The notes under the pieces are model-generated. The model was not told the origin of the DNA, made no database searches, and saw only the letters and a program-made list of their open reading frames with translations. A DNA stretch of 21,028 nt from positions 1 through 21,028 of IMG/VR virus record IMGVR_UViG_3300021365_000145; one strand, 5' to 3'. Numbering within the stretch: the first letter of the stretch is position 1; each line of letters begins with the position of its first letter. The translations under genes and the position numbers were made by a program. Shown here one piece after another: positions 4,801 through 12,735 of this stretch. The stretch is from a virus.

Positions 4801-7800
4801 ATGGCGATAAAATTTCTTAGTGGACAAACTATATCCGGAACTTTAACGGTATCTGGAAATGTACAAGGCGCTACGTTTAATGGTTTAGCCATAAACACTA
4901 CAGGTACTAATAATGTCGCTAATCAAATAGTAAGAACTCAAGCTAATGGTTATGTAAACTTTGGCTGGATCAACTCAGTATCTGGCAACCACACAGGAGC
5001 AATCACAAGAATTACAGCAAGCAACGATGCATATTTAAGATATGTAACACCAGCTCAATTTAGAACAGGTGTTACTGATGGGTTTTACGCTCCCTCATCA
5101 ACTGTAAGTGGAGTAACTTCAGTAGCAACTGGCAACGGATTAACTGGCGGAACAATTACTTCAACCGGAACGTTAACTATGTCTGGTAGTTATACTGGAG
5201 CATTTTCTGTCACAGGATTTACATCAAGCACAACAGGTTTTGGGATTAATTATGTTCCTGGTGCTACTGTACCTATGGTTATACTTGCTAACGCAACAAC
5301 TTATGGAATATTTTACAGAGAAGCATCGCCAGATCATATAGAATTTAAACATAATAATGCCGTAATGCAATCTTTTGACGGCAGTGGTAATGTTACCATG
5401 GCTGGAGACTTAACTGTTTCAGGAGGTGATATAACTTTAGGAGGTACAGGACGTATACAAGGTGTTGATACTGTTAGTGCAAGCACTGATGCTGCAAATA
5501 AAGCTTATGTAGATGCTCATCCAGGATCTGGAGGAACAGTAACATCGGTAGCTACCGGGAATGGATTAACTGGCGGAACAATTACTTCAAGCGGTACTTT
5601 AACAATGTCTGGTGATTACACGGGTAATTTTTCAATTACAGGCGCTAATCTTGCTGGAAATAGTTTTTCAGATCCTGATATAGTTTTAAGTATTACTGAC
5701 GAAGACACAACAGCTTCTATAAGAAATAAAATATCAGGTTCTACGGCTATAACAAAAGTTAGCGACGCTACAGCACCTGCGCCAGGATGTTTTCAGGTTA
5801 ATGGATCTTATTATCCACAAGGTTTTGGGCCTTCCTATAAAATTTCTGAAGGCGATGAATTTATTTTTGAATTATGGATAAGATATGTATCAGGCGCAGC
5901 CACTTATAATCTTTTATATGCTGGATCAAATTTTTATAATGCAGCTGGAACTTATTTAGGTAATTCACAAAGATATTGGGGTGAAGCGGCATTAAATATA
6001 AATGCTAATACTGGTACTGGCTGGTATCATGTATCTGGTACATTAGGCCCAACTAGAGGATCCGCCACTGGAGATATACCAACAACTGCTGAATCAATGA
6101 GGTTGTTATTTTTGTTTAATTATAATCCAAATGGAAGTATAGTAACAAATTATTGTGGTTTAAAAGTTTATAAATCAAATCCAACAGTAACTAAATTATA
6201 TAGAAAAACTCTAGGTAGTGAAGCAAGTAGCTCAGGTAGAAACAGAGATTTAGTTATTGATAGCGACGGTGATATTTTTGGAAAAGATATTACTGCAACG
6301 GGTACAGTAACTGCAACGGGTACAGTAACTGCACCAACTTTTGTTGGAGCTTTAACAGGTAATGCAAATACTTCTACAACTTTTAGTACCGGTAGAACAA
6401 ATTATAAAGGAGTGACTGACGGTGCAGTTGCTGGTCAGCTGATGTGGAAAAACTATGGTAATAATCACACTATTTTTGACGCATCTTCTTCGACATCACC
6501 AAATGGTGGGAGTGTTAATAACACTAACTCTGCTGTCGCATGGAGCGCAACTTACCCTACTCTTATGGGTTGGAATGGCACTAGCACTTATGGTGTCAGG
6601 GTTGATAGCGCAAGAATAGCAGATTCAGCTGCTAATCAAGGTAATTATCTGCTTTTAGCTGGTGGTACTATGTCAGGTGATATACAAATGCTCAGTAACA
6701 CATTGCGATTTGACCAATCAGGCACTAGAAGTTGGGCTATGAATGCTGCTAGTGGTAATCTTTTTATAAACTCAGGGGATAGTTTAGGTAGTGTTTCTTT
6801 AAATTGTGGATTAATTGTCGCTGACACACTTACAGCTAACAGTACGCTTTTTTTAAAAGACCGAATAACACTACCGGCATCTGGTTTAAGCTCAGTTAGC
6901 GGGCGACCAGCCTATAGTATATATCAAGAAGGTGGCGCTTGGACATCACCTTTTCCTGATTTGTGTATTGCTATGCACACAGGTATTAAATTCGGAGCAC
7001 ACGCAAGTTACAATGGAATGCGTTTTTACGATGATTATACTATGGCAACGCAAGTTATGTCAATTAATAATTCATCTGATCCATTAGGTGCAAACAACGT
7101 ATATGTTACTAATAGTCTACAAGCTGGTTCAAGCTTAAGAGCGCCGATATTTTATGATTCAAATGACACAGCTTATTATGTAAACCCAGCTACGGGTAGT
7201 AATTTAAAAGGTATTGTAACAAACACAAGCTCTAATACGGTAGGTTCTCAATTAAAAATATATACAACAACAAATCACCAATACCCTCAAATATACTCCA
7301 ACGGATCGCTTGAAGCAATGTGGAATTATAAAAATAGCGCAGCTGAGTGGTATGTTGGTATTAGAACAAGCTCTCAATTACTAGGCACTTCTGGCTTTCA
7401 TTTTTATAATACAACTTCAGGTCAAACTGTTGGTGGATGGAGTATAGATGGGAGTAGCTATTCTATTGTATCTTCAAGAGCACCAATATTTTATGATTCA
7501 AATAATACAAGTTATTATTTAGATCCAAGTGGCGCAAGTAATTTAAATGCAGGTACAATACAAGGGACATGGACAATGTCAACACAAAAAGCTTTAGTAG
7601 CAGACGACTATGGTAGAGGTGTTTATGGGTTGTATAACGCAAGTAGACTTCAACACATGTGGAGCATGGGAACCGCATATAATTTAGCGGACAATGGAAC
7701 AAGCGCCGGTAATTTATATGGTATGGCTTGGTCGCATCCAAACGCTGGTGGTGTTGCTGCAAACTTAAGTAATCATGGAGAGTTATTGCTTCTTAATGGT

Positions 7801-8895
7801 ACATATCAAGCCGCAATATCTGGGAGTATTAGATGTATAACAGATATGCGAACGCCTATTTATTATGACTCAAATAACACAGCCTATTATTTAAATCCAG
7901 CTAGTGATACATCAATAAACACTAAAGGTGCGTGGAGATGTGCCAGTAGTACATGGGACGGTGAATTTGCTGGTAAAATACAATATCATAGTAATTATTG
8001 GTATATGCAAACAACTAACGGGGTATATATTAGGAATGCATCAGGTGCTAATAATGTAACATTAGCTTCAAATGGTGTTTGTACAGCGGCTAATGATTGG
8101 AGAGCGCCTATATTTTATGATTCAGTTAATACAGCCTATTATGTGGATCCTGCTAGTACTAGTAATTTAAATGGACTAACAGTTGCTGGTACTATTACAG
8201 GAACTATTGAAACAGCTAATAAACTAGCCATTACAGGTTATCAAACAAATGGCCAAAGTTTTTATCAATCATCAGGTTCATTTGCAGGGTTTAGTGGTTG
8301 GCATAATTATTACATAGGTAATCACGGGAATGGCTCAAATTATTACAATACAACGATTGCATTTCCTTTTTGGGGGCCTCCAAGATACTCTAGATTAGAG
8401 AATAATGTATCTAGAGGGCCTTATAATTTTTTAACTAATGAAACCGATCAAACAATAGGGGTTTACTTACAAAGCACAACAAGCTTGCGCGCTCCTATAT
8501 TTTATGATTACAATAATACTGCGTTTTATTTAGATCCAAGCACTACAGGAACATCAGTAAATGTAGCGGGTGATGTTGTAGCTTATGCTAGTTCTGATAT
8601 TAGATTTAAAAACAATATTACACCAATAACAAATGCTTTAGATAAGTTAAGTAAGATAGGTGGTTACACTTTTGAGTGGAATGAAATATCTCACAAAGAA
8701 ACAGGTAAAAAAGATATAGGTGTAGTAGCGCAAGAGGTAGAAGAAATATTGCCAGAGATTGTGCAAACTAGATCTAATGGATACAAGGCTGTAGATTATC
8801 AAAAACTAACCGCACTGCTTATTGAGTCTGTAAAAGAACAACAAGTTATAATAAACGATTTAAAAACTAGAATAGAAACATTAGAAAATAATTAA
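4801..8895 (+). CDS. Long tail fibre with C-terminal Peptidase_S74 chaperone, 1364 aa
   Basis: This is the largest protein in the window. It begins MAIKFLSGQTISGTLTVSGN, an N-terminal pattern shared with the other S74 fibres. Two copies of VTSVATGNGLTGGTITS occur at about residues 105 and 247. A region around 286-470 without shaft repeats reads like a beta-sandwich, carbohydrate-binding-like insert (GDEFIFELWIRYVSG, GWYHVSG, YCGLKVYKS). Five RAPIFYDSNNTAYYLDP-type modules start at residues 780, 893, 1017, 1101 and 1230. The C-terminus is an intramolecular chaperone domain with SSDIRFKNNI: S1265 and K1270 are the expected catalytic Ser and Lys (S-D-x-R-x-K), and cleavage before S1265 would release about 100 residues that end in a coiled coil. 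The trimeric fibre binds host surface glycans or proteins (inference). Confidence 0.9.
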   Translation: MAIKFLSGQTISGTLTVSGNVQGATFNGLAINTTGTNNVANQIVRTQANGYVNFGWINSVSGNHTGAITRITASNDAYLRYVTPAQFRTGVTDGFYAPSSTVSGVTSVATGNGLTGGTITSTGTLTMSGSYTGAFSVTGFTSSTTGFGINYVPGATVPMVILANATTYGIFYREASPDHIEFKHNNAVMQSFDGSGNVTMAGDLTVSGGDITLGGTGRIQGVDTVSASTDAANKAYVDAHPGSGGTVTSVATGNGLTGGTITSSGTLTMSGDYTGNFSITGANLAGNSFSDPDIVLSITDEDTTASIRNKISGSTAITKVSDATAPAPGCFQVNGSYYPQGFGPSYKISEGDEFIFELWIRYVSGAATYNLLYAGSNFYNAAGTYLGNSQRYWGEAALNINANTGTGWYHVSGTLGPTRGSATGDIPTTAESMRLLFLFNYNPNGSIVTNYCGLKVYKSNPTVTKLYRKTLGSEASSSGRNRDLVIDSDGDIFGKDITATGTVTATGTVTAPTFVGALTGNANTSTTFSTGRTNYKGVTDGAVAGQLMWKNYGNNHTIFDASSSTSPNGGSVNNTNSAVAWSATYPTLMGWNGTSTYGVRVDSARIADSAANQGNYLLLAGGTMSGDIQMLSNTLRFDQSGTRSWAMNAASGNLFINSGDSLGSVSLNCGLIVADTLTANSTLFLKDRITLPASGLSSVSGRPAYSIYQEGGAWTSPFPDLCIAMHTGIKFGAHASYNGMRFYDDYTMATQVMSINNSSDPLGANNVYVTNSLQAGSSLRAPIFYDSNDTAYYVNPATGSNLKGIVTNTSSNTVGSQLKIYTTTNHQYPQIYSNGSLEAMWNYKNSAAEWYVGIRTSSQLLGTSGFHFYNTTSGQTVGGWSIDGSSYSIVSSRAPIFYDSNNTSYYLDPSGASNLNAGTIQGTWTMSTQKALVADDYGRGVYGLYNASRLQHMWSMGTAYNLADNGTSAGNLYGMAWSHPNAGGVAANLSNHGELLLLNGTYQAAISGSIRCITDMRTPIYYDSNNTAYYLNPASDTSINTKGAWRCASSTWDGEFAGKIQYHSNYWYMQTTNGVYIRNASGANNVTLASNGVCTAANDWRAPIFYDSVNTAYYVDPASTSNLNGLTVAGTITGTIETANKLAITGYQTNGQSFYQSSGSFAGFSGWHNYYIGNHGNGSNYYNTTIAFPFWGPPRYSRLENNVSRGPYNFLTNETDQTIGVYLQSTTSLRAPIFYDYNNTAFYLDPSTTGTSVNVAGDVVAYASSDIRFKNNITPITNALDKLSKIGGYTFEWNEISHKETGKKDIGVVAQEVEEILPEIVQTRSNGYKAVDYQKLTALLIESVKEQQVIINDLKTRIETLENN
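5113..5590 (+). repeat. Two-copy intragenic repeat in the first S74 fibre
   Basis: Two copies of a segment encoding VTSVATGNGLTGGTITS lie at 5113 and 5539. They share 28 identical bases (5137-5164 and 5563-5590, beginning GGATTAACTGGCGG). The spacing is 426 bases, so an exchange between the copies would remove 142 codons in frame. Confidence 0.8.
6292..6333 (+). repeat. 18-bp tandem repeat inside the fibre gene
   Basis: ACTGCAACGGGTACAGTA occurs twice exactly at 6292-6309 and 6310-6327, followed by a 6-base partial third copy. It encodes TATGTV-TATGTV in frame. The unit is a multiple of three, so slippage would change fibre length without a frameshift. Confidence 0.9.
7138..8560 (+). repeat. 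Five diverged RAPIFYD shaft modules
   Basis: Copies start at 7138, 7477, 7849, 8101 and 8488. Each encodes R-[AT]-P-I-[FY]-Y-D-S-x-[DN]-T-[AS]-[YF]-Y-[VL]-[DN]-P. They are 84 to 129 codons apart with different sequence between, so they look like conserved joints between fibre segments. They are diverged at DNA level, which suggests an old duplication. Confidence 0.85.
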
Positions 8896-8903
8896 TATCT
8901 TTG
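8896..8903 (+). promoter_or_regulatory. TAnnTTTG -7 element very close to the start codon
   Basis: TATCTTTG begins immediately after the fibre's TAA (8893-8895) and ends five bases before the ATG at 8909. If used, transcription would start at or next to the ATG, giving a nearly leaderless mRNA. No -33 element is evident upstream, so activity is uncertain. Confidence 0.45.
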
Positions 8904-8908
8904 CAACT

Positions 8909-9271
8909 ATGAATGTAACATACTCTTATAAAATAACACAAATGTTAATGGCTCCGTCATTAGATGGTTTAACAGATGTAGTCACGGTAGTTAAATTTGA
9001 CTATATTGGAACTGATTCTGATTCAGGGTATGATGGAACTTTTAATGGATCAATTCCTGTAGGAACACCTGATCCTAATAACTTTGTTCCATTACAAGAT
9101 TTAACAGAAGATGAGGTTATACAGTGGGTTGTTGCAACATATCCTAGTTGGGATCATCCACAAGAAGTTGTTTCAAATCAAATAAACAATCAGATAACTC
9201 CTGAGAACGAAACCGCTCCTATGCCTTGGGCTCCAGAGCCGCCAGAACCACTTCCGCCAAGCGACGAGTAA
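8909..9271 (+). CDS. Small fibre-associated protein, first paralogue, 120 aa
   Basis: This 120-residue acidic protein is a paralogue of the one at 15217-15579, which has the same length. Shared features are an N-terminal Y-K-[IW]-x-x-[QN] patch (SYKITQM here), a D-x-V-x-x-V-x-[FW]-x-Y strand, a central FVPLQDL/FVPYADD loop, a V-I-x-W helix (EVIQWVVATYPSWD) and an acidic proline-rich tail (PPEPLPPSDE). Both follow directly after an S74 fibre gene, so a fibre assembly factor, chaperone or small fibre-bound subunit is the natural guess, but no known assembly family is recognised. No signal peptide or TM segment is present. The ATG is chosen because a TAnnTTTG box lies five bases before it and the frame has no earlier start past the fibre stop. 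Confidence 0.75.
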   Translation: MNVTYSYKITQMLMAPSLDGLTDVVTVVKFDYIGTDSDSGYDGTFNGSIPVGTPDPNNFVPLQDLTEDEVIQWVVATYPSWDHPQEVVSNQINNQITPENETAPMPWAPEPPEPLPPSDE

Positions 9272-9291
9272 TTATAAAAGGTAATCTATAA

Positions 9292-9304
9292 TTGATTATC
9301 TTTG
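9292..9304 (+). promoter_or_regulatory. Bacteroidetes-type -7 element (TTGATTATCTTTG)
   Basis: TATCTTTG at 9297-9304 matches TAnnTTTG and lies 17 bases before the ATG at 9322. The 13-base context is identical to that at 2527-2539. It probably starts a transcript for the second S74 fibre. Confidence 0.6.
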
Positions 9305-9321
9305 TGTAAATTCTACTCTTT

Positions 9322-12237
9322 ATGGCAATAAGAATATTAAGCAGCGAAAATATAACAGGTAACATAACTGTTAGCGGAACAGGAACTTTTGCAGGAGATA
9401 TTACTTTAGATGACGATTTAAATTTTACTACAAATGGCTTTGCAGACATATCAAATACTGGTACGGGCGCTATGCGATTTAAACCAAGCAGTCAAACACT
9501 TGCTTTAACTTTAACAAACGCTAACGCAGCTTTTGAAGGAAAAGTAGGAATTGGGACGACTTCACCTGCAAGAGAGTTAGAAGTACAAGGAGGGGGTAAT
9601 GTATATATAAGAGTAACTGCTTCAACAGATAATGATAGTGCGGCATTAGAGCTTAAGAATACACAAGAAATGTGGACTATAAGAAATGAAGATACTAATG
9701 CAGATGCTTTACATTTTAATAGTGATGGTGGTACTAAAATGGTTATTGAAACTGGAGGAAACGTAGGAATTGGAGAAACAAGTCCTAACGAAAAACTTCA
9801 CGTGAACGGAGGCACAGCTAATGTTGTAGCTAACTTTGAATCTACCGATGCTAAAGCGTATATATCATTTAAAGATTCTAGTACTACTAATACAGATACT
9901 GTGTTTTTAGGAGCAGAAGGTAATAATATGACTTTTTATGCAGGAAGTGCGAGTTCAGAAAGAATGCGTATAGACAGTTCAGGTAACGTTGGAATTGGAG
10001 AAGCAAGTCCTGATTCGCTTTTAACAGTTGGAGGAGATTTTACAGCAACTACTGCAAAACCAACAGTAAGTGTTTCTGATATGACAAATGGGGGTTCTTT
10101 AGGAATTAGAGGGTTATCGCCTATATTAGCATTTGACAAAACAGCTAGTGGTGTACCAAAAATATTAATGGATGGTGGAGGTTTAGAATTTAAAGATGGA
10201 ACATTAGATTCACAAGGTTCTGTCGATTTAAAAATAGATTCTTCAGGAAACGTAGGAATAGGAAAAACTACTTCTTTAACAAGTCATAGATTAAGCATTT
10301 TAAAAGGTGGTTCAAATCAACAACTTGGTTTGTATTATGATGAAACTAATGTAGCTATGTTTGGTGCTAGGTCTAATGGGGATGCTCAAATATATGCTTG
10401 GAACGGAAGCTCGTATAGAAATATACTACTTGGCGTAGATGGTAGTTCTACAGGTGGAAACGTCGGGATCGGGACGGATTCGCCTTCAAGTGGTGCTAAA
10501 CTTGACGTAAATGGAAGTTTAGCCATAGCTAATACAGGGCAACTTAATCTTACTCGTACTTTGAATACTAATAATCTTTGGTATGGGATGAGATATGATA
10601 ATAATGAAGTTCAAATTTACACTTATTACCCGTCAGATAGAAGTATAACTTTTAATACTGTGTCTGGGGGAACAGGAATTACCACTCAATTAATGAAAAT
10701 TGAAGCTGGTGGAAACGTAGGAATAGGAACTGATTCGCCTAGTAATAAGTTAGATGTTTTTGCTGCAAATAATTATGAAGGGATTGCACTTACTGATTCC
10801 GATGAAACATTGTGGAATATTTTAAAGTCAGGGAGTTCTGTAAACACCTCTTATTTTAATATGTTTAGTGAGGGAGTTACAAAAGTAAGAATACACGCGG
10901 ATAACGTTTCATATTTTAATGGCGGTAATGTCGGAATTGGAACGACTTCGCCTACTCTTGGTAAACTTCAGGTAGCAGGTAGTGGATATTTTGGTCCTGT
11001 AGGAACTGGTAATGCAACCACTAAAGCTGAAATGCAAAGTAATGCTGTATTGAGATTAAAGCCGCATGATAATAATTCTACTAATATGAATTTTGCGCAA
11101 GTTAATGGTGGTGGTGGCATGGGAATACAAGTAACTAATGGCCCAGGAACAGCAAATTGGGATATTGCTTTAAGTCCTTTTGGAGGCAACGTAGGAATCG
11201 GAACGACTTCGCCTGCTGAAAAATTAACTATTGATGGAACAGTTAGCGGTGCTTATGTAAGAATTAGCAATGCAGGCTCTGGGGATGTTTCTTCGGGTTA
11301 TATGATTTATAATGGCAGTAATTTAGATTTTAATGTTTATACAAATCCGACTTTTGGAAATACTACATTATTAACAAGAGAGGCTTTAGCAATTAGAGCA
11401 GGAGGCTCAGAAAGAATGCGTATAGACAGTTCAGGAAACGTCGGAATTGGTACGACTTCGCCTTCTTATCCATTAGATATTAATGGAAACATGGCTATTA
11501 GAGGTGCAAGCGGACCACAGTTATTGTTTTTTGAAACTGGTAGCTCATACACAGAAGCCATGCGATTATTAAGGTATCAAGATAAATTGATTTTAACTTA
11601 TGGTTGGAACGCTAATGAGGAAGCTATAACAATTGTTGGTGGAACTGGAAGTGATGTAGGAAACGTAGGAATCGGTAACACTTCTCCACAAACAACTTTA
11701 CATACTGGGCCTACAACCACAGTTACTAATGCATTTACAGCTAGATTTGCTGCAAGTAACTTTTTTGCAAGTGGCGGAAATAGTATGTTTTATGTTCCTG
11801 ATGCAGCTGCAAATATAATGATGTTTGGTAGCAATCAATTTGGAACCAATCAAATAGAATTTTACCATAAAAATCCAGGAACAAGTCAAGCTTATGTAGG
11901 GCGAATATCTACATCTGGTTCAGCAACTTCATACGTTACAAGTTCTGATTATAGACTAAAGGAAAATATTGTTCCAATAAGTGAGTCTTTATCTAGACTT
12001 AATCAATTAAAACCAAGTAGATTTAATTTTATAGAAGAACCAGGTAAGGTAGTAGATGGATTTATAGCGCATGAAGTACAAGATATAGTTCCTGAGGCTA
12101 TTGTAGGAGAAAAAGATGAAGTTGATGAAGAAGGTGGTATTGTACCACAAGGTATAGATCAAGCTAAGTTAGTGCCATTGTTAGTTGCAGCAGTACAAGA
12201 ATTAGAAGCAAGAGTAAAAGAATTAGAAAATAAATAA
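9322..12237 (+). CDS. Tail fibre with GNVGIG shaft repeats and C-terminal Peptidase_S74 chaperone, 971 aa
   Basis: The protein begins MAIRILSSENITGNITVSGT, the N-terminal pattern shared with the fibres at 4801 and 12736. The shaft is built of ten GNVGIGTTSP-type motifs spaced 70-88 residues apart, commonly preceded by MRIDSSG or a similar turn; this motif is common in phage fibres with repetitive beta structure. The C-terminal domain contains SSDYRLKENI with predicted catalytic S875 and K880 of the S74 family, GFIAHEVQDIVPEAIVG, an acidic insert (EKDEVDEEGG) and a final coiled coil with VPLLVAAVQELEARV. Autocleavage before S875 would leave an 874-residue mature fibre and a 97-residue chaperone. 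It lacks a following copy of the 120-aa partner; the gene at 12242 follows after four bases. Confidence 0.9.
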   Translation: MAIRILSSENITGNITVSGTGTFAGDITLDDDLNFTTNGFADISNTGTGAMRFKPSSQTLALTLTNANAAFEGKVGIGTTSPARELEVQGGGNVYIRVTASTDNDSAALELKNTQEMWTIRNEDTNADALHFNSDGGTKMVIETGGNVGIGETSPNEKLHVNGGTANVVANFESTDAKAYISFKDSSTTNTDTVFLGAEGNNMTFYAGSASSERMRIDSSGNVGIGEASPDSLLTVGGDFTATTAKPTVSVSDMTNGGSLGIRGLSPILAFDKTASGVPKILMDGGGLEFKDGTLDSQGSVDLKIDSSGNVGIGKTTSLTSHRLSILKGGSNQQLGLYYDETNVAMFGARSNGDAQIYAWNGSSYRNILLGVDGSSTGGNVGIGTDSPSSGAKLDVNGSLAIANTGQLNLTRTLNTNNLWYGMRYDNNEVQIYTYYPSDRSITFNTVSGGTGITTQLMKIEAGGNVGIGTDSPSNKLDVFAANNYEGIALTDSDETLWNILKSGSSVNTSYFNMFSEGVTKVRIHADNVSYFNGGNVGIGTTSPTLGKLQVAGSGYFGPVGTGNATTKAEMQSNAVLRLKPHDNNSTNMNFAQVNGGGGMGIQVTNGPGTANWDIALSPFGGNVGIGTTSPAEKLTIDGTVSGAYVRISNAGSGDVSSGYMIYNGSNLDFNVYTNPTFGNTTLLTREALAIRAGGSERMRIDSSGNVGIGTTSPSYPLDINGNMAIRGASGPQLLFFETGSSYTEAMRLLRYQDKLILTYGWNANEEAITIVGGTGSDVGNVGIGNTSPQTTLHTGPTTTVTNAFTARFAASNFFASGGNSMFYVPDAAANIMMFGSNQFGTNQIEFYHKNPGTSQAYVGRISTSGSATSYVTSSDYRLKENIVPISESLSRLNQLKPSRFNFIEEPGKVVDGFIAHEVQDIVPEAIVGEKDEVDEEGGIVPQGIDQAKLVPLLVAAVQELEARVKELENK
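9541..11691 (+). repeat. Ten GNVGIG-encoding DNA repeats in the second S74 fibre
   Basis: Copies of a GGAAACGTAGGAATTGG-like core occur at about 9541, 9757, 9982, 10246, 10456, 10711, 10924, 11185, 11434 and 11659. They are in frame and 210-264 bases apart. One pair extends to 29 identical bases (9955-9983 and 11407-11435, TCAGAAAGAATGCG...TTCAGG), encoding SERMRIDSSG. Weaker copies occur in the fibre at 12736. Confidence 0.9.
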
Positions 12238-12241
12238 AATA

Positions 12242-12724
12242 ATGGCATTACCACAACCAGGAAATCCAATATCGGCAAATATGATAAACGTAGAAGCGTC
12301 TAGAGCAGGTAATACAGCTAACACTAAGTTGGCTGGAGCATCAACGCCAGCGGCAGGATCATTGGTTAAAATATATGCAACTGCTAGTCCTCCTGTAAAT
12401 CAGGTTGCGCCACATAAATTTTCTGAGTTTTATGGAAGAAGTTTTCCTACAACTACATCATACTCATCTTCAGTGATGGGAGTGTTTAACCAGGCGTGTC
12501 CATTTAATGGATCAAACCCTGGATTATCGCAGACGTATTACCATAATGGTAGTGGCAGTCTACCGGCAGCAGGAGATAGATGCACTTCTGACGCAGCAGG
12601 AAATACAGTTTTACTGGCAGGTTATTATAATATAAATTCAGCGACTGGGTTAGGCAACAGATCGTATATAAAAATATCATCAAATCAAGGAATAGTGGAC
12701 TCAGGTTACCCAGCATTATGTTAA
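12242..12724 (+). CDS. Small adhesin-like structural protein, 160 aa
   Basis: The N-terminal half has LPQPGNPISANMINVEASR (residues 3-21), TKLAGASTPAAGSLVKIY and PHKFSEFYGRSF (58-69), a pattern I associate with short tail or virion proteins of Bacteroidetes phages in which I-S-x-x-x-V and F-S-x-F-Y-G blocks recur. The C-terminal half (about 78-160) contains TYYHNGSGSLPAAGDRCTSD, LLAGYYNI, YIKISSNQGIVDSG and ends with a terminal Cys (ALC). This resembles a small beta module found repeatedly in Bacteroidetes surface proteins. Three Cys (86, 114, 160) could allow a disulfide. It lies between two S74 fibres and may be a tip or auxiliary receptor-binding subunit. Role inferred. Confidence 0.75.
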   Translation: MALPQPGNPISANMINVEASRAGNTANTKLAGASTPAAGSLVKIYATASPPVNQVAPHKFSEFYGRSFPTTTSYSSSVMGVFNQACPFNGSNPGLSQTYYHNGSGSLPAAGDRCTSDAAGNTVLLAGYYNINSATGLGNRSYIKISSNQGIVDSGYPALC

Positions 12725-12735
12725 AATAAAAAGAT

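Noticed and set aside
7463-7762. 99-codon minus-strand frame
   Set aside because: It lies wholly inside the first S74 fibre, has no family pattern and unusual composition for a protein (runs of Leu, Tyr and His from antisense of AT-rich repeats). The same holds for the other minus-strand frames in the window.
9270-9293. Inverted repeat AATTATA...TATAATT with a 10-base loop in the gap after the first 120-aa gene
   Set aside because: The seven-pair stem is entirely A-T, so it would be weak, and no T run follows. It may be chance in AT-rich DNA; the TAnnTTTG box beside it is the better supported signal.
9541-11691. Regularly spaced short DNA repeats that could be taken for a CRISPR array
   Set aside because: The copies are imperfect, 210-264 bases apart, all in the reading frame of one large fibre gene and encode the GNVGIG motif. 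Spacer and repeat lengths do not fit CRISPR.
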